This document shows positions 1 through 9,058 of a DNA stretch of 64,000 bases, in pieces (within the stretch, counting starts at the first letter, position 1; every line of letters starts with the position of its first letter). The translations under genes and the position numbers were made by a program. This DNA is from Ascarosepion bandense (Eukaryota; Mollusca; Cephalopoda; Sepiida; Sepiidae): positions 2,081,001 to 2,145,000 of the forward strand of contig JBBBDQ010001294.1 in assembly GCA_037127315.1 (NCBI GenBank), written 5' to 3'. The notes under the pieces were generated by a model. It searched no databases. It was not told the DNA's origin and worked only from the letters and a program-made list of their open reading frames with translations.

Positions 1-262
1 TCCCTTCAGAACGTAGGCGATCATGGACTTCCATTGGGCTCTGTCTCTCGTAGCTTTCAATATTTTTCTCTTGGTACCCTTTTTATCTAAGTCCCGCTCC
101 GCCATCCATTTTCTCAGACCTAACAAGTTCATCTCGCGATGCTTTCCACTGTCACCCCTCCTGTTTATCAGAGCTGTGAGTATTAATTTCTCCAGGATTT
201 CCTTCATTATTACTTGTCCCAAGAACCTCATTTGTCTCTTCCTGATATTAAGTATATATACT
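1..262 (-). mobile_element. LINE-R (RTE-like) 3' fragment
   Basis: On the minus strand this matches the C-terminal end of the RTE-like LINE that recurs at 44.1, 60.4 and 61.0 kb: the part encoding the 'RKRQLKFLGH' stretch and the last residues before the tail. The fragment is cut by the window edge and shows no long intact frame, so it is a decayed copy. Family naming (RTE-like) is inferred from the encoded motif; that it is the same repeat as the other copies is seen directly. Confidence 0.7.
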
Positions 263-611
263 GAAAGATGACAATTCAACGGGCCTTTCTTTACGATTCA
301 TTACAAACTGTTGTTCTGACCTAGTACTTGTTGCACTAATCCAACCTTGGTAATAAGCGACTGTAACACTCTATCCTTCTGGCTCTTAAGCCTTGTACTG
401 GTCAACATTTAGTAAACGAAAAATAAAAAAGCACGTTTAGAGATAAGTAAATTAGTCTCTTATAGAACTATTTGTATTATAAAACCAAACATATTAATAT
501 AATTTGTTTTTTAAGGCTAATCAACCTTTTGCGGGTTATTCAAAATCAGAAAATGTTTTCATATAGTAAGAATTTTTGTGAGAGATAATAAAAACTTGCT
601 GATACATTTCT
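263..611. other. AT-rich stretch, no feature seen
   Basis: No convincing reading frame, RNA gene or repeat was recognised here. The sequence is AT-rich with short A and T runs. Confidence 0.5.
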
Positions 612-692
612 TACTAATTAACCCATAGCTGGGGGTAGAATAAATGGATTGTTACTTTTCCTAAGGATACTTGCGTGTTATGTAACGAACCC
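612..692 (-). mobile_element. SINE-A fragment
   Basis: The central block of SINE-A is recognisable on the minus strand: the 'AACCCATAGCTGG' motif followed by 'GGATTGTTACTTTTCCTAAG', a diverged version of the block seen at 39680 and 57740. The tRNA-like head and 3' end are missing. Confidence 0.55.
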
Positions 693-904
693 GGTTGAAA
701 CTGAAACACAAACTCAGCTTTCCGAGGACATCCAAGATTACAACTTATGGTATTCCCAAGAGGTCATCCATTGATGCACTGATCAGACTCGACGATGCTT
801 AACTTCGTTGATCGTACGAGAACCTGTGCGTTAAAGTGATGTGACCGTAAGCTAGTAAGTGCTTGTGTTTGTGTATGTTTGAGACAGAAAGAGAGAAGGG
901 GTGA

Positions 905-1022
905 TTCCCTTAGCTTAACGTAGTTATGGCGAAGGTCGAAAGTATGGGGCACCTAGTGAGGATCAAACTTTTCAATTGTAATGCGTTCTAGCAAGACAAG
1001 CTGGATAACCCTTACATCGCGT
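905..1022 (-). mobile_element. SINE-B copy (tRNA-derived), diverged
   Basis: Read on the minus strand, this is a tRNA-like head followed by the SINE-B body. On the plus strand the marks are 'GGTCGAAAGTATGGGGCACC' and 'TCTAGCAAGACAAGCTGG'. The promoter boxes are damaged. A short (GATC)n-like run follows at 1021-1050. Confidence 0.6.
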
Positions 1023-1065
1023 TGATCGATCGATTGATCGATCGATTGAGAGAGAGAGGTGATTT

Positions 1066-1185
1066 TTTAAGCTCAGCTTAGATGTGGCACAAAACCGAAA
1101 ACATGAGGCACCCAGTGAGGATAAAACTCACGACTCAGTTATAATGATTCTAGCGAAACAAACTTGTTAACCATTACAGCACGTA
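1066..1185 (-). mobile_element. SINE-B copy (tRNA-derived)
   Basis: A second SINE-B copy in the same orientation about 45 bp further on. Seen on the plus strand as 'CTTAGATGTGGCACAA', 'GGCACCCAGTGAGGAT' and 'CTAGCGAAACAAACTTG', ending near 'ACCATTACAGCACGT'. The two adjacent copies resemble the longer SINE-B array at 37.0 kb. Confidence 0.65.
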
Positions 1186-1430
1186 GAGAGAAAAAGGAGC
1201 GGGAGGGAATGTTTGCGCGCCCGTTTGTGTGTGGGTTTGTAATTTTTCTTCGCATCTGTGATTTACCAAACGGGTGCAAAAATCATTTTCTGTGACATTA
1301 ACGCGAAATAGACGAGTTGCCCGGTGAAATTATGCAAAAATGTGAAACAAAGATATTTTTGCATATATCAGCACTTTGATATATATCAGTGCACTTCTAT
1401 TGTGCAACCCCTGTAATCAGACGATCATTT

Positions 1431-1450
1431 TGTGTGTGTGTGTGTGTGTG

Positions 1451-1492
<42 letters not shown>
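1431..1492. repeat. (TG)n then (CA)n microsatellite
   Basis: A (TG)n run is followed by 'TCTA' and then a (CA)n run, so the two halves are reverse complements and can fold back on each other. Confidence 0.95.
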
Positions 1493-1494
<2 letters not shown>

Positions 1495-1732
1495 AGATGC
1501 ACACTGTCACCGAGATAGCAGATCTATGCGCGTAGTCAATAATAAGAGGCGTGCATATCTCGGGACTCTTCGTAATATGAGCATGAAAACAACCTCCTGT
1601 TTTGATGTCTGGTAAGGCGGCAACGCTGACAGGAAAAGAAAGTCAGTTTAATGTCTTAGAGGCAAGCGGTCGGTAACAAGCGAAAACGGAAGAAAGTGAA
1701 TATAAAATGACTTCTTCAATAGGTTCTTAGCG

Positions 1733-1768
1733 GACAAATGATTTCTCGCTAAAAGGGTTATTTTCTCC
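1733..1768. repeat. 36-bp direct repeat, left copy
   Basis: The sequence beginning 'GACAAATGATTTCTCGCTAA' recurs almost unchanged at 1985-2020. The pair brackets a CT/CA/TA microsatellite and a truncated SINE-HH. Confidence 0.85.
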
Positions 1769-1770
1769 TA

Positions 1771-1771
<1 letters not shown>

Positions 1772-1835
<64 letters not shown>

Positions 1836-1836
1836 T
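1772..1836. repeat. (CT)n(CA)n(TA)n compound microsatellite
   Basis: Three dinucleotide runs follow one another directly between the two 36-bp direct repeats. Confidence 0.95.
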
Positions 1837-1890
1837 ATAAGAAAGACTTTCGCGTATTTATTTGTATGTATATATATATATATATGTATA

Positions 1891-1948
1891 GTCATCTGTA
1901 GACAGTCCTATTTCGCTCTATCACAGCTCATCAGTACGGTTAGACATC
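1891..1948 (-). ncRNA. Hammerhead ribozyme-like core (diverged copy)
   Basis: Minus strand: 'CTGATGAG' lies at 1934-1927 and GAAA at 1914-1911. The cleavage-type GTC is at 1903-1901. Stem II is reduced (GCT pairing with AGC). Stem III is three weak pairs, including one G-U. Stem I starts with three pairs and then a mismatch. All core nucleotides are kept although the helices have drifted, so this copy is less likely to be active than those at 17.45 and 31.83 kb. Confidence 0.55.
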
Positions 1949-1986
1949 CGATTCCTTCCAGCCAAGATTAAAACCCGACCGATTTG
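1891..1986 (-). mobile_element. SINE-HH fragment: T-arm end plus hammerhead
   Basis: On the minus strand this holds the last part of the tRNA-like region (box-B-like 'GGTTTTAATC') followed by the hammerhead-bearing 3' end of SINE-HH and then a (TA)n-type tract. The box A half is missing. The copy lies between two 36-bp direct repeats (1733 and 1985). Confidence 0.7.
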
Positions 1987-2020
1987 ACAAATGATTTCTT
2001 GCTAAAAGGGTTATTTTCTC
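1985..2020. repeat. 36-bp direct repeat, right copy
   Basis: This is the partner of 1733-1768, with a C-to-T difference near 'TTTCTTGCTAA'. It could be a long target-site duplication or one edge of a local tandem duplication. Confidence 0.85.
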
Positions 2021-2047
2021 CCTTTTTATCTCTTAAACAAACAAATG

Positions 2048-2058
2048 CGCGCGCGCGT

Positions 2059-2098
<40 letters not shown>
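2048..2098. repeat. (CG)n(CA)n microsatellite
   Basis: A short 'GCGCGCGCG' run leads into a (CA)n tract. Confidence 0.95.
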
Positions 2099-2100
<2 letters not shown>

Positions 2101-2294
2101 CGTCAGAGATTCTACCACTATGCTGTCGGCGTAAGCTATCGAAGGCAGAGTTTAGCATGTTATATCCACTATGTAAACACACGCCAGTAGCCGAGAATAA
2201 TCAATTCATTATTGAAGAACCATGTGGAGAGATGCTACTACTTTTAAAGTTTACAATTTCTCCAGAGTGTTTTTTTTTTTACCGCAGGGGTACA

Positions 2295-2295
<1 letters not shown>

Positions 2296-2346
<51 letters not shown>
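2296..2346. repeat. (TA)n microsatellite
   Basis: About 25 TA units follow a poly(T) run. Confidence 0.95.
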
Positions 2347-2349
<3 letters not shown>

Positions 2350-3212
2350 TGTAGGATAAGACGGATCGAAGTTAGCAGTTAAAAAAGTGTTATTGGTAAA
2401 ATTTTATTGTTTTCACTATTGGATCATATTTTTCAGTCATGGCAATTATGTGTAAATAAATAATATGACCCAATTGTCCTCTAAGTCTTCGGTCGATGGT
2501 CAGTATTGTTAATGACGTCTCTGCATTCCTCGGTCTCACCAATATGACTTATTATCTCATCCTTCAGCTGTTGAATTCTTTATGGCTAGTTGACATTGAC
2601 CTTACTTTTGAGGAAGAAATCTTAAGTCGTACCATCGTGACGAATAATTTAAGTCATTGTTTCGAGAGATGATGCGACCTGTGAACTTCTCATTCAATAA
2701 AGCCAAACGCGTTTCTCTTTGAACGTTCATTTTTGTAAAAGGCTTCGATAACTTTAACACGTTTTTCGATTGTCAATCCTTCTATAGTTAAAATTGCCAA
2801 ATACTGAAGTTGTTAAATCTCAAGAATAAAAAAAAGTCATTAAACACTTAAACTTAATTCACATTTAAAATCGGTCCAAGTTATTGGAGCACCATACATA
2901 CAGCTAAGTCGTCACACGTGCGCGGATTTGACAGCTAAGGTGAAAATCCAGTGAAGAAGTCAGAAGACAAAAACTTCATTTGTAACGTAAGAATGAACTG
3001 AATGCGCTTAAATATATAAATAATCAGCATTTATATGGTTTCAGGTGGGCGGTGATTATGGTTCTCCAAAGGTTCGTCTATTTTAAACTATGCACCATAT
3101 GTTTTTGACCCTGCACTATCGTTAAATTGTTCGCTGTTTCCTTTTACTCCTCCTTCTCTCAATACGCCATTTATGTATTATGTTTCCAAAACTATCCTTC
3201 CTCATGGTCAAT
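2347..3212. other. No gene recognised
   Basis: AT-rich DNA with no intact frame, RNA gene or repeat family that I recognise. Confidence 0.4.
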
Positions 3213-3478
3213 CATGGTTAGGTGCCATACGTGATACAGACTTAGGCGATTATAGCTCGAAAGAGACATAACTGACTGGACAAAAGATTTTCCCCACAGT
3301 AAGATTTTCCAACCAATTCTGTAGAACCCAGTCTGTTCTATTCAACCCATAGCTGGAGAGAGAGAGAGGCAACAGATTAATACATTTCTCAAGTAAGTGA
3401 ATGCAACGAATTCCATTGGAATTCGAACTCGGCTCTTCGGTTTCTCATTTCAAGCCAATATCCAATGCACCACAACGT
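3213..3478 (-). mobile_element. SINE-A, near full length
   Basis: A tRNA-derived SINE on the minus strand. At the high-coordinate end is the tRNA-like head, seen on plus as 'GAATTCGAACTCGGCTC' (box B complement) and 'CCAATATCCAATGCACCAC' (box A side). It runs through 'AACCCATAGCTGGAG' to the 3' end 'GTGCCATACGTGATACA'. The same layout recurs at 39.5, 47.0, 48.1, 52.8 and 57.6 kb. Decayed, with a local (GA)n expansion. Confidence 0.8.
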
Positions 3479-4440
3479 ACGACCTCATAATATTTACCAG
3501 AAAATTCAAATGTTTCGTTCCGATTTTAAACATTCTAATTCCAATTGTATTTAGAACTTGTAGTGAACAAAACATGATCTAGATTAAAAATTAAAATATT
3601 AAACACTGATTTATTGATTCTGTTAAAAATAAACGAATTTACTCGAGTTTACAAAACCTTGCTTAGCACACATGCAAAAGCGAATCTAAAACAAAATTCG
3701 CGAAATTTCACACCTCGATGCGAAATGTTTTTCGATTAATAGAAAACTAGAAAACATCTAAAAACAAAATTCAAATAATCTTCACTTATGAGGAACAAAT
3801 TATTTTACTGACCCTTTTCGTGAGTCGACACAAAGTTTGTTTATCGTCCAATGGAAAAGCCAGAATCACATCCAGGAGCCAATTTCCAAATGGCTTTTTC
3901 GAGTCCCACAAACGAAATAAGAGACGGAGCAAGGTGGACTGTCGCCAGAGGGAAGAAGACGAGCGTAATTGACACATACTCTTGACAAATGTCAAGCGAT
4001 CGTTATTATTATTACCTTTCTCATTCTATCTCATCTCCTTCCTCTTCATCGTTCACCCGTCTATCTTTTCTTATACTTGATAACCGAACGGAACCCTTTA
4101 AGACTGAGAGAATATTTCAAAGACACACCTACCCAATAATAACGCTCATACATACATACATACATACATACACATGCCTACATCAACACAAGTTACTACT
4201 ACGAACTCTTAATACTCTTAACTCCTTACTATTGTTTCTCATTGAACGTTTAACTTCTGCCAATTCATGTTATTCTCTTCTATTAATAAACTTCTATTTA
4301 AACATACAAAAGGTATACTTTTATTCTTCCACAAATCCACTTTCAGATAACCTGATGATAATTCTGGATAAAGACTGTAAGTTGCAGGAAGTTTGGTTAT
4401 GCTTCACACAAGGCCAATTCACAAAAAAAATTTAACCATC
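3479..4440. other. No gene recognised; (CATA)n at 4145-4172
   Basis: A low-complexity AT-rich interval. The 148-codon plus-strand frame here spans the CATA microsatellite and Ser/Leu-rich noise and shows no domain. Confidence 0.4.
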
Positions 4441-4459
4441 TCCCTACTTTTACAAACTT

Positions 4460-5025
4460 CCTTTGTTGCTCACGAGTTCACTCCATGATATTATCAGCAT
4501 GCGTGTAAAGAACAACTCCGTCGCTTCGAATCACTTATTCATCCATCATGAAATTGTCCACCATTCATTGTCGTATTGGAAGTTAGATATGACGAAGCAT
4601 TTCAGCACTCTTTGCTTTATTTGTAACGAAGTTTTCCTATGTCTTAATACTTTGCTTTATTTCTAGATGACCCCTTTCGCTATTCCGATGTGTCTTCTGA
4701 TATTGCCAGTTCTTCTTCTGGCCATATCCCCTCAGGATATATGCGATGATGACTATCCACTATTTCCATTCCTTTATAGCTCTTAAAAATGTTTTCGTTA
4801 TTTCTCACATCTTTTTGCTCAAGCCAAACAAGCATGTTAGTTGCTACTTTCCTCTGTCTCTCATGGCCTCAGTCTGTTCTGTGAGTATCAAATTTTCTAA
4901 GTCATCTTTCTTCATTATTAGCACCAGGAATTTCAACATCTTTTTGTACAACCACATTTATGTTGCTTCAAATCTGTTCCTCATCTTTGAAGAGATTGTC
5001 CAGCATTCACTGTCATAAAGGAGGA
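4460..5025 (-). mobile_element. Two LINE-R pieces in tandem
   Basis: On the minus strand, the 3' tail of an upstream LINE-R copy (4713-5025, ending in a short GAAGAA-type tail) abuts the internal part of a second copy (4460-4712). The join lies in the 'ATCCGAAGACGG' part of the second copy. The same arrangement is seen at 60.94 kb. Both pieces are heavily mutated. Placement in the RTE-like family is by similarity to the better copies at 60.4-61.3 kb. Confidence 0.6.
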
Positions 5026-5074
5026 AAGGATATCATGTAACATTTTAAAGAGCTAAACATAAACTTAAAAAAAA

Positions 5075-5339
5075 ACCTGAATGCATGGTCATTGGCAAAA
5101 GGAAGTCTCCAAAATGTCAACTACACGTCGAGGAGACTGAAATCAAACAGGTGCAGAAGTTGAAATATTTGGAAGCATTCTAACAAAGGATGCAAAGTGC
5201 AATACTGATATCCGAAGACGGATTGGAAAGACCAAAGATGCATTTCAAAGGCTGAGCAGAGTATTGAGAGACAGAAAGATTTCTTTGAAGACAAAGAACA
5301 GAGTATTGGACTATTATGTGATATCAGTCCTCCTATATT
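5075..5339 (+). mobile_element. LINE-R, upstream half of an interrupted copy
   Basis: This encodes part of the region after the RT domain ('QKLKYL', 'DIRRRIGKTKDAFQRLSR' and 'LKTKNRVLDYYVIS' are readable). The copy stops at 5339 where LINE-J begins and resumes near 8397 with the next expected residues, so it is one older LINE-R split by a younger insertion. The uninterrupted order can be seen in the copy at 9735-10275. Confidence 0.8.
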
Positions 5340-8300
5340 TTTTTTTTTTTTTTTTTTAAACATCTCACCCCAAGCAAGGCATTCCACTGCCACTATTGCG
5401 CATGGGGCTACATAGGGGAAGGTAAAGAGAAGGAGTGGATAGACATAGGGAATGTCAGGAGAAAGGTGATAGATGAGTAAGGATAGCGAGGATGAGTGTC
5501 GGGCAGATGGGAAGAGTGCTTGATAGAATGGGAGCAGGTTAGTGTGTTAGGAGGTGTCTATTGACCTTACATTTAAACTCCTGGAGATTGTAGCCGTCGG
5601 GGAAGCAATCGTTTGGAAGAGAATTCCACAGTCGGGAAGTGCGAGGAAAGAAACTGTTGGAGTAGAAGTTACGGCTGCATTTTATCGGTTTCACTGTAAA
5701 AGGGTGGGATCTAGTTGCTAATCTAGTATCTCGTGCAAATTCATATTTAGGAGGCACCAGTGATCTAAGTTCATCGGAGCAGAAGCCGTGAAAGTATTTA
5801 TAGAAGAGACACAGCGAAGCCACGTCTCGCCGGTGGGAGAGAGACTGCAGGCGGTCTGCCAAGTCGGTATCTATCACATTACAGACCCTCCTCTGAACCT
5901 TATCGAGAAGCCCGAGGAGAACAGCAGGGGCACCCGACCAGATATGGCAGCAGTATTCAATGCACGGGCGGATGGTAGATTTGTAAATGTGCAGGATAGA
6001 TTTAGACGGAAAAAACTTCCGGGCCCTACACAGAGAACCGACTTTCATAGCAGCGGATTTAGCAATGGATTCGATATAGTCATTCCATTTGAGGTCCGCT
6101 GAAAGTGTGAGACCAAGGAGGCGTAGTGTTTTACTCTCTGGGAGGCAAGCCTGGTCCATGCTAATGGGAGGTAGGTGAGATTGTCGATGATGGTTAATTG
6201 ACAGTAGCTTCGTTTTAGAAGCATTAAAATTTACTAGCCATTTCTTACCCCAGTCCAATATGGATTGGAGGTCTTTTTCAATCTCGGCTGCGAGTTTAGC
6301 TTTGACGCCTGCACCAGATTTTTGTTGGAGGCGAGAGTAAACTGTGGTGTCATCGGCGTACAAACCTATTTGGGTTCTTATGGAATCAGGGAGATCATTA
6401 ATATATATCAGGAAGAGTGTAGGACCTAAGATGGAGCCTTGGGGGACACCTGCGTTTGTATGGTAGTTCTGAGAGGCATGTCCGTTTAATACCACTTTCA
6501 TTGTGCGGTTAGAGAGGAAGGACTGGATTAGTTCAAACAAATGTCCAGTTATACCATAGCTCCGCAGTTTACATAGAAGGCCAGCATGCCAAACTCTGTC
6601 GAACGCCTTAGATATATCCAATGCAACGGTTCGAGCTTCGCCATTCCTGTCGAGTGCCTGGTATATGTACTCGGTGATGGTCGTTAGCATATCAGCAGTA
6701 GACCTGGTGAAGCGGAAACCATATTGCTTGTCCGAGAGAAGCCTGTGTGCTGTGAGATGCTGAACCACCTCGGCGTTGATAATGGCTTCGAACACTTTGC
6801 CAAAGATCGGAAGAAGGCTGATAGGGCGGTAATTTGCAGGGTCAGAGGGTTCTCCAGTGTTTTTAAATATAGGAACTATAGAGGAAGATTTCCAACAGGC
6901 AGGAAAGCAGGAAGCAGATAGGCAGAGGTTGTAGAGCTTAGAAAGGATAGAGGATAGTTCAGGGGCACATTTCTTTAAGACTATGGTTGGGATTCCGTCA
7001 CCACCGCTCGCTTTGTGAGGGTCAAGTTTTAAGATTATCTTAGAGACAAGCGAAGGTGTAATGTGCACATCATTCAGTTGTGCCTCGGTTCTAGGTGAGA
7101 AGTCGGGTGTAAAAACTCCAGACGAGTCCAGACTCGAATTGTTCGAGAATCTGCGGGCAAAACATTCAGCCTTATCTGCTGGGGAGGTGAGGACCTCAAA
7201 TTTGTTGATTAGCGGGGGTATTGTGGACTTGCTCTTGTTAAGTACTCTTTTACAGAGTCGCCAGTAGTCTTTAGAGCCGAATTTAGAGCATGCTATGCGT
7301 TGCTTCATTCTGGCAGCAAACAACATCTTAGCTTCGTTAAGTATCCTTTTACACTTATTACGAGCTGAAGTGAAAAGGCGCCTGTTTTGGTCCGACGCAT
7401 AGTTACGATAAAGTCGGAAGAAATGATTCCGGTGGGCAATGGCAGCCGAGCAAGCGGGTGAGAACCATGGAGACGAATGAGATTTAAGCTGGAATTTCCT
7501 AGCAGGGATGAAGGCATCGATGCCAGCCTTAACCCAGGAGGAGACCTCGGATGCACATTCTTCGATGGGAAGACTAAAGACGTTGTTCCAAGGGATGTCA
7601 CAGAGGAAGTCTCGGAACGAATCCCAGTCTGCTCTTTGATAGCAGTATGATATTCTACTTGTCTGTGTTTCATGGGTCGGGCGGGAGTGGAGTGAAATAT
7701 TGACGGACACTACAGTGTGGTCAGAGTTTCCAAGTGGGCAGAGTTGTCTGGTAGTGCAAGAGTCTGGGATGGAAGTGAAGCAGAGGTCTAGAAGTGAGTT
7801 CCTTCCGTTAGGGTTGTCGGAGAAACGCGTGGGGAAGTCCACTACTTGCGTAAGGGATTGGGTGATTGAAAAGTTCATGGTGTGGACACCAGCAGGGTCA
7901 GTGACTGCGTTCTTCAGCCACTTGGTGTGGTGGGCGTTAAAGTCACCAAACACGAATACATGGGCAGAGGGATGGGTAGAAATGGCTTTGTCAATATTGT
8001 CAGAAATGATGTCAAGTAACGAACAGTCAGGGGAGGAAGGAGAGCGGTACAGAAAGAAGAGATAGCTAATCGAGCTGAGAAGTGAGAGGCGGAAGCACAT
8101 GAAAGAATGATCTGGGGATTCAAAAGATGACACCCTAGCTAAGGGAAGGTGTTCGCTGACATAGACACCAAGCCCATGCATATGAACATTGGAGTCCTTC
8201 CTGAAGAGGGGAAGGTAGCCAGGAACGCAGAACTCAGATGAGGGGATAAAAGGGTTAAGATTAGTTTCACATAGGGCTAATATATCAGGTGAGTTATTAT

Positions 8301-8396
8301 GGAGGAAAGAATCTACGCTGGGGAAGTTGGTGCGGATGCCGCGTATGTTAGTGAAAGAGATGCAGACAGGTTTATAATATAAACAGACAGGTAATA
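5340..8396 (-). mobile_element. LINE-J, near-complete non-LTR retrotransposon
   Basis: A minus-strand Jockey/CR1-like element. From its 5' side it has an AP-endonuclease and reverse-transcriptase frame (8394-5539) and a short 3' UTR. The 3' UTR contains the family's conserved end block 'TGCGCAATAGTGGCAGTGGA' and a poly(A), seen as poly(T) at 5340-5357. It sits inside a plus-strand LINE-R, whose halves end at 5339 and resume at about 8397. A TATA-type overlap at both edges suggests a target duplication of only a few bases. Its 5' end lies just before the endonuclease domain, so it is mildly 5' truncated or lacks its UTR. Confidence 0.9.
5539..8394 (-). CDS. LINE-J endonuclease-reverse transcriptase polyprotein (partial 5')
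   Basis: An open frame of 951 codons with no internal stop, for target-primed reverse transcription in the nucleus. Near the N-terminus 'NIRGI' (residue 16) and 'LCETNL' (Glu43) match the start of an AP-like endonuclease; 'GDFNAHH' (about 150) and 'GNSDH' (about 222-226) complete its catalytic set. The reverse transcriptase has 'NYRPISLLP', motif A 'LDISKAFD' (about 592-599), motif B 'GVPQGSILGP' (about 649) and motif C 'YADD' (about 679-682). The C-terminal part carries the 'SHRRDVASLCLFYKYFHG' and 'RLWNSLP' motifs shared with the truncated copies. The first ATG (8181) lies inside the endonuclease, so the natural start is upstream and missing. No zinc-finger ORF1 is seen. All catalytic motifs are intact, so the copy is young. 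Jockey versus CR1/L2 placement is unsure. Confidence 0.9.
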   Translation of the reverse strand, partial: LPVCLYYKPVCISFTNIRGIRTNFPSVDSFLHNNSPDILALCETNLNPFIPSSEFCVPGYLPLFRKDSNVHMHGLGVYVSEHLPLARVSSFESPDHSFMCFRLSLLSSISYLFFLYRSPSSPDCSLLDIISDNIDKAISTHPSAHVFVFGDFNAHHTKWLKNAVTDPAGVHTMNFSITQSLTQVVDFPTRFSDNPNGRNSLLDLCFTSIPDSCTTRQLCPLGNSDHTVVSVNISLHSRPTHETQTSRISYCYQRADWDSFRDFLCDIPWNNVFSLPIEECASEVSSWVKAGIDAFIPARKFQLKSHSSPWFSPACSAAIAHRNHFFRLYRNYASDQNRRLFTSARNKCKRILNEAKMLFAARMKQRIACSKFGSKDYWRLCKRVLNKSKSTIPPLINKFEVLTSPADKAECFARRFSNNSSLDSSGVFTPDFSPRTEAQLNDVHITPSLVSKIILKLDPHKASGGDGIPTIVLKKCAPELSSILSKLYNLCLSASCFPACWKSSSIVPIFKNTGEPSDPANYRPISLLPIFGKVFEAIINAEVVQHLTAHRLLSDKQYGFRFTRSTADMLTTITEYIYQALDRNGEARTVALDISKAFDRVWHAGLLCKLRSYGITGHLFELIQSFLSNRTMKVVLNGHASQNYHTNAGVPQGSILGPTLFLIYINDLPDSIRTQIGLYADDTTVYSRLQQKSGAGVKAKLAAEIEKDLQSILDWGKKWLVNFNASKTKLLSINHHRQSHLPPISMDQACLPESKTLRLLGLTLSADLKWNDYIESIAKSAAMKVGSLCRARKFFPSKSILHIYKSTIRPCIEYCCHIWSGAPAVLLGLLDKVQRRVCNVIDTDLADRLQSLSHRRDVASLCLFYKYFHGFCSDELRSLVPPKYEFARDTRLATRSHPFTVKPIKCSRNFYSNSFFPRTSRLWNSLPNDCFPDGYNLQEFKCKVNRHLLTH

Positions 8397-8591
8397 TAGC
8401 AGCAAATGCTAGAGGATCTCCTCAAGGATGAAGGAGAGACTAGAAATGTGGTTCTACAGAAGGGTGCTGAGTATACCATGGACAGAACATATAAGCAACG
8501 ACAATGTTTTGGAGAGAATGCGGACGAAAAAGAAAATTATACTTGGCATCAGGAGAAGACAACTGAGGTTTTTGGGAGACGTAATGGGAAA
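8397..8591 (+). mobile_element. LINE-R, second segment of interrupted copy
   Basis: This resumes the LINE-R copy broken at 5339: 'MWFYRRVLSIPWTEHI' and 'RRRQLRFLGDVMG' are readable across one frame. It breaks again at 8591, where a 5S rRNA copy and a SINE-A are inserted, and continues at 9006. Confidence 0.8.
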
Positions 8592-8711
8592 GCTTGCGGC
8601 CATATCGCGTTGAACAAACCGATTCTCGTCCTATTACCGAAGTTAAGCAACATCAAACCTGGTCAGTGCTTAGATGGGTAACCTCTTGTGAATGCCAGGT
8701 GCTGTAAGCTT
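8592..8711 (+). rRNA. 5S ribosomal RNA copy, probable pseudogene
   Basis: The stretch is exactly 120 nt, the usual animal 5S length, and reads like a 5S gene from end to end: 'GGCCATATCGCGTTGAAC' near the 5' side, box A 'CCGAAGTTAAGCAAC', the box-C region 'GGTCAGTGCTTAGATGGGTA', and the 3' end 'CCAGGTGCTGTAAGCTT'. A T run (8711-8714) serves as a Pol III terminator. Several positions conserved in animal 5S are changed (for example 'ATCAAACCTGG' where 'GTCGGGCCTGG' is usual), so it is more likely a retroposed pseudogene or SINE-linked copy than a working gene. It lies inside LINE-R and is followed within 10 bp by SINE-A. Confidence 0.85.
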
Positions 8712-8720
8712 TTTGGGATG

Positions 8721-9005
8721 TGCGTTGTGGCGCAGTGGATATCGGCTCGGAACAAGAAATCGAAGAGCTAAGTTCGGAGTCTGGTTGAATTTATTGCATT
8801 CACTTGGGAAAACATTAACCGTGGCTTCTCGCGCTAGCTATATGTTAAATAGCAGGACATATTGAGTTCTATAGCCTTGGTTGGCAACTAGTCTACGCAG
8901 AAAATAATGGTAAGCTACTGCGGGAAAATCTGCCTTGTCACTCATGTCTCATTCAAGACATGATCGTTCAAGCGTGTATCAGGTATGGCCCTTAACTGAC
9001 TGAAT
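8721..9005 (+). mobile_element. SINE-A (tRNA-derived), plus strand
   Basis: It starts with a tRNA-like head, 'TTGTGGCGCAGTGGATATC' (box A region), with a damaged box B ('GAGCTAAGTTCGGAGTC'). The SINE-A body follows and ends at 'ATGGCCCTTAACTGACTGA'. With the 5S copy directly upstream it forms an insert of about 414 bp in LINE-R. Confidence 0.85.
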
Positions 9006-9058
9006 GAGGACGGAGGATTTGGAGAATCTGATGCTCACGGGACAGATAGAAATATAAA
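9006..9058 (+). mobile_element. LINE-R, third segment of interrupted copy
   Basis: 'GGATTTGGAGAATCTGATGC' then 'TCACGGGACAGATAG' continues LINE-R after the 5S/SINE-A insert. It is cut at about 9059 by a 5'-truncated LINE-J. Confidence 0.7.

Noticed and set aside
1021..1050. (GATC)-like repeat
   Set aside because: Short and imperfect; probably a minor simple repeat without meaning.
3989..4435. Plus-strand frame of 148 codons
   Set aside because: It runs through a CATA microsatellite with low-complexity flanks and has no domain.
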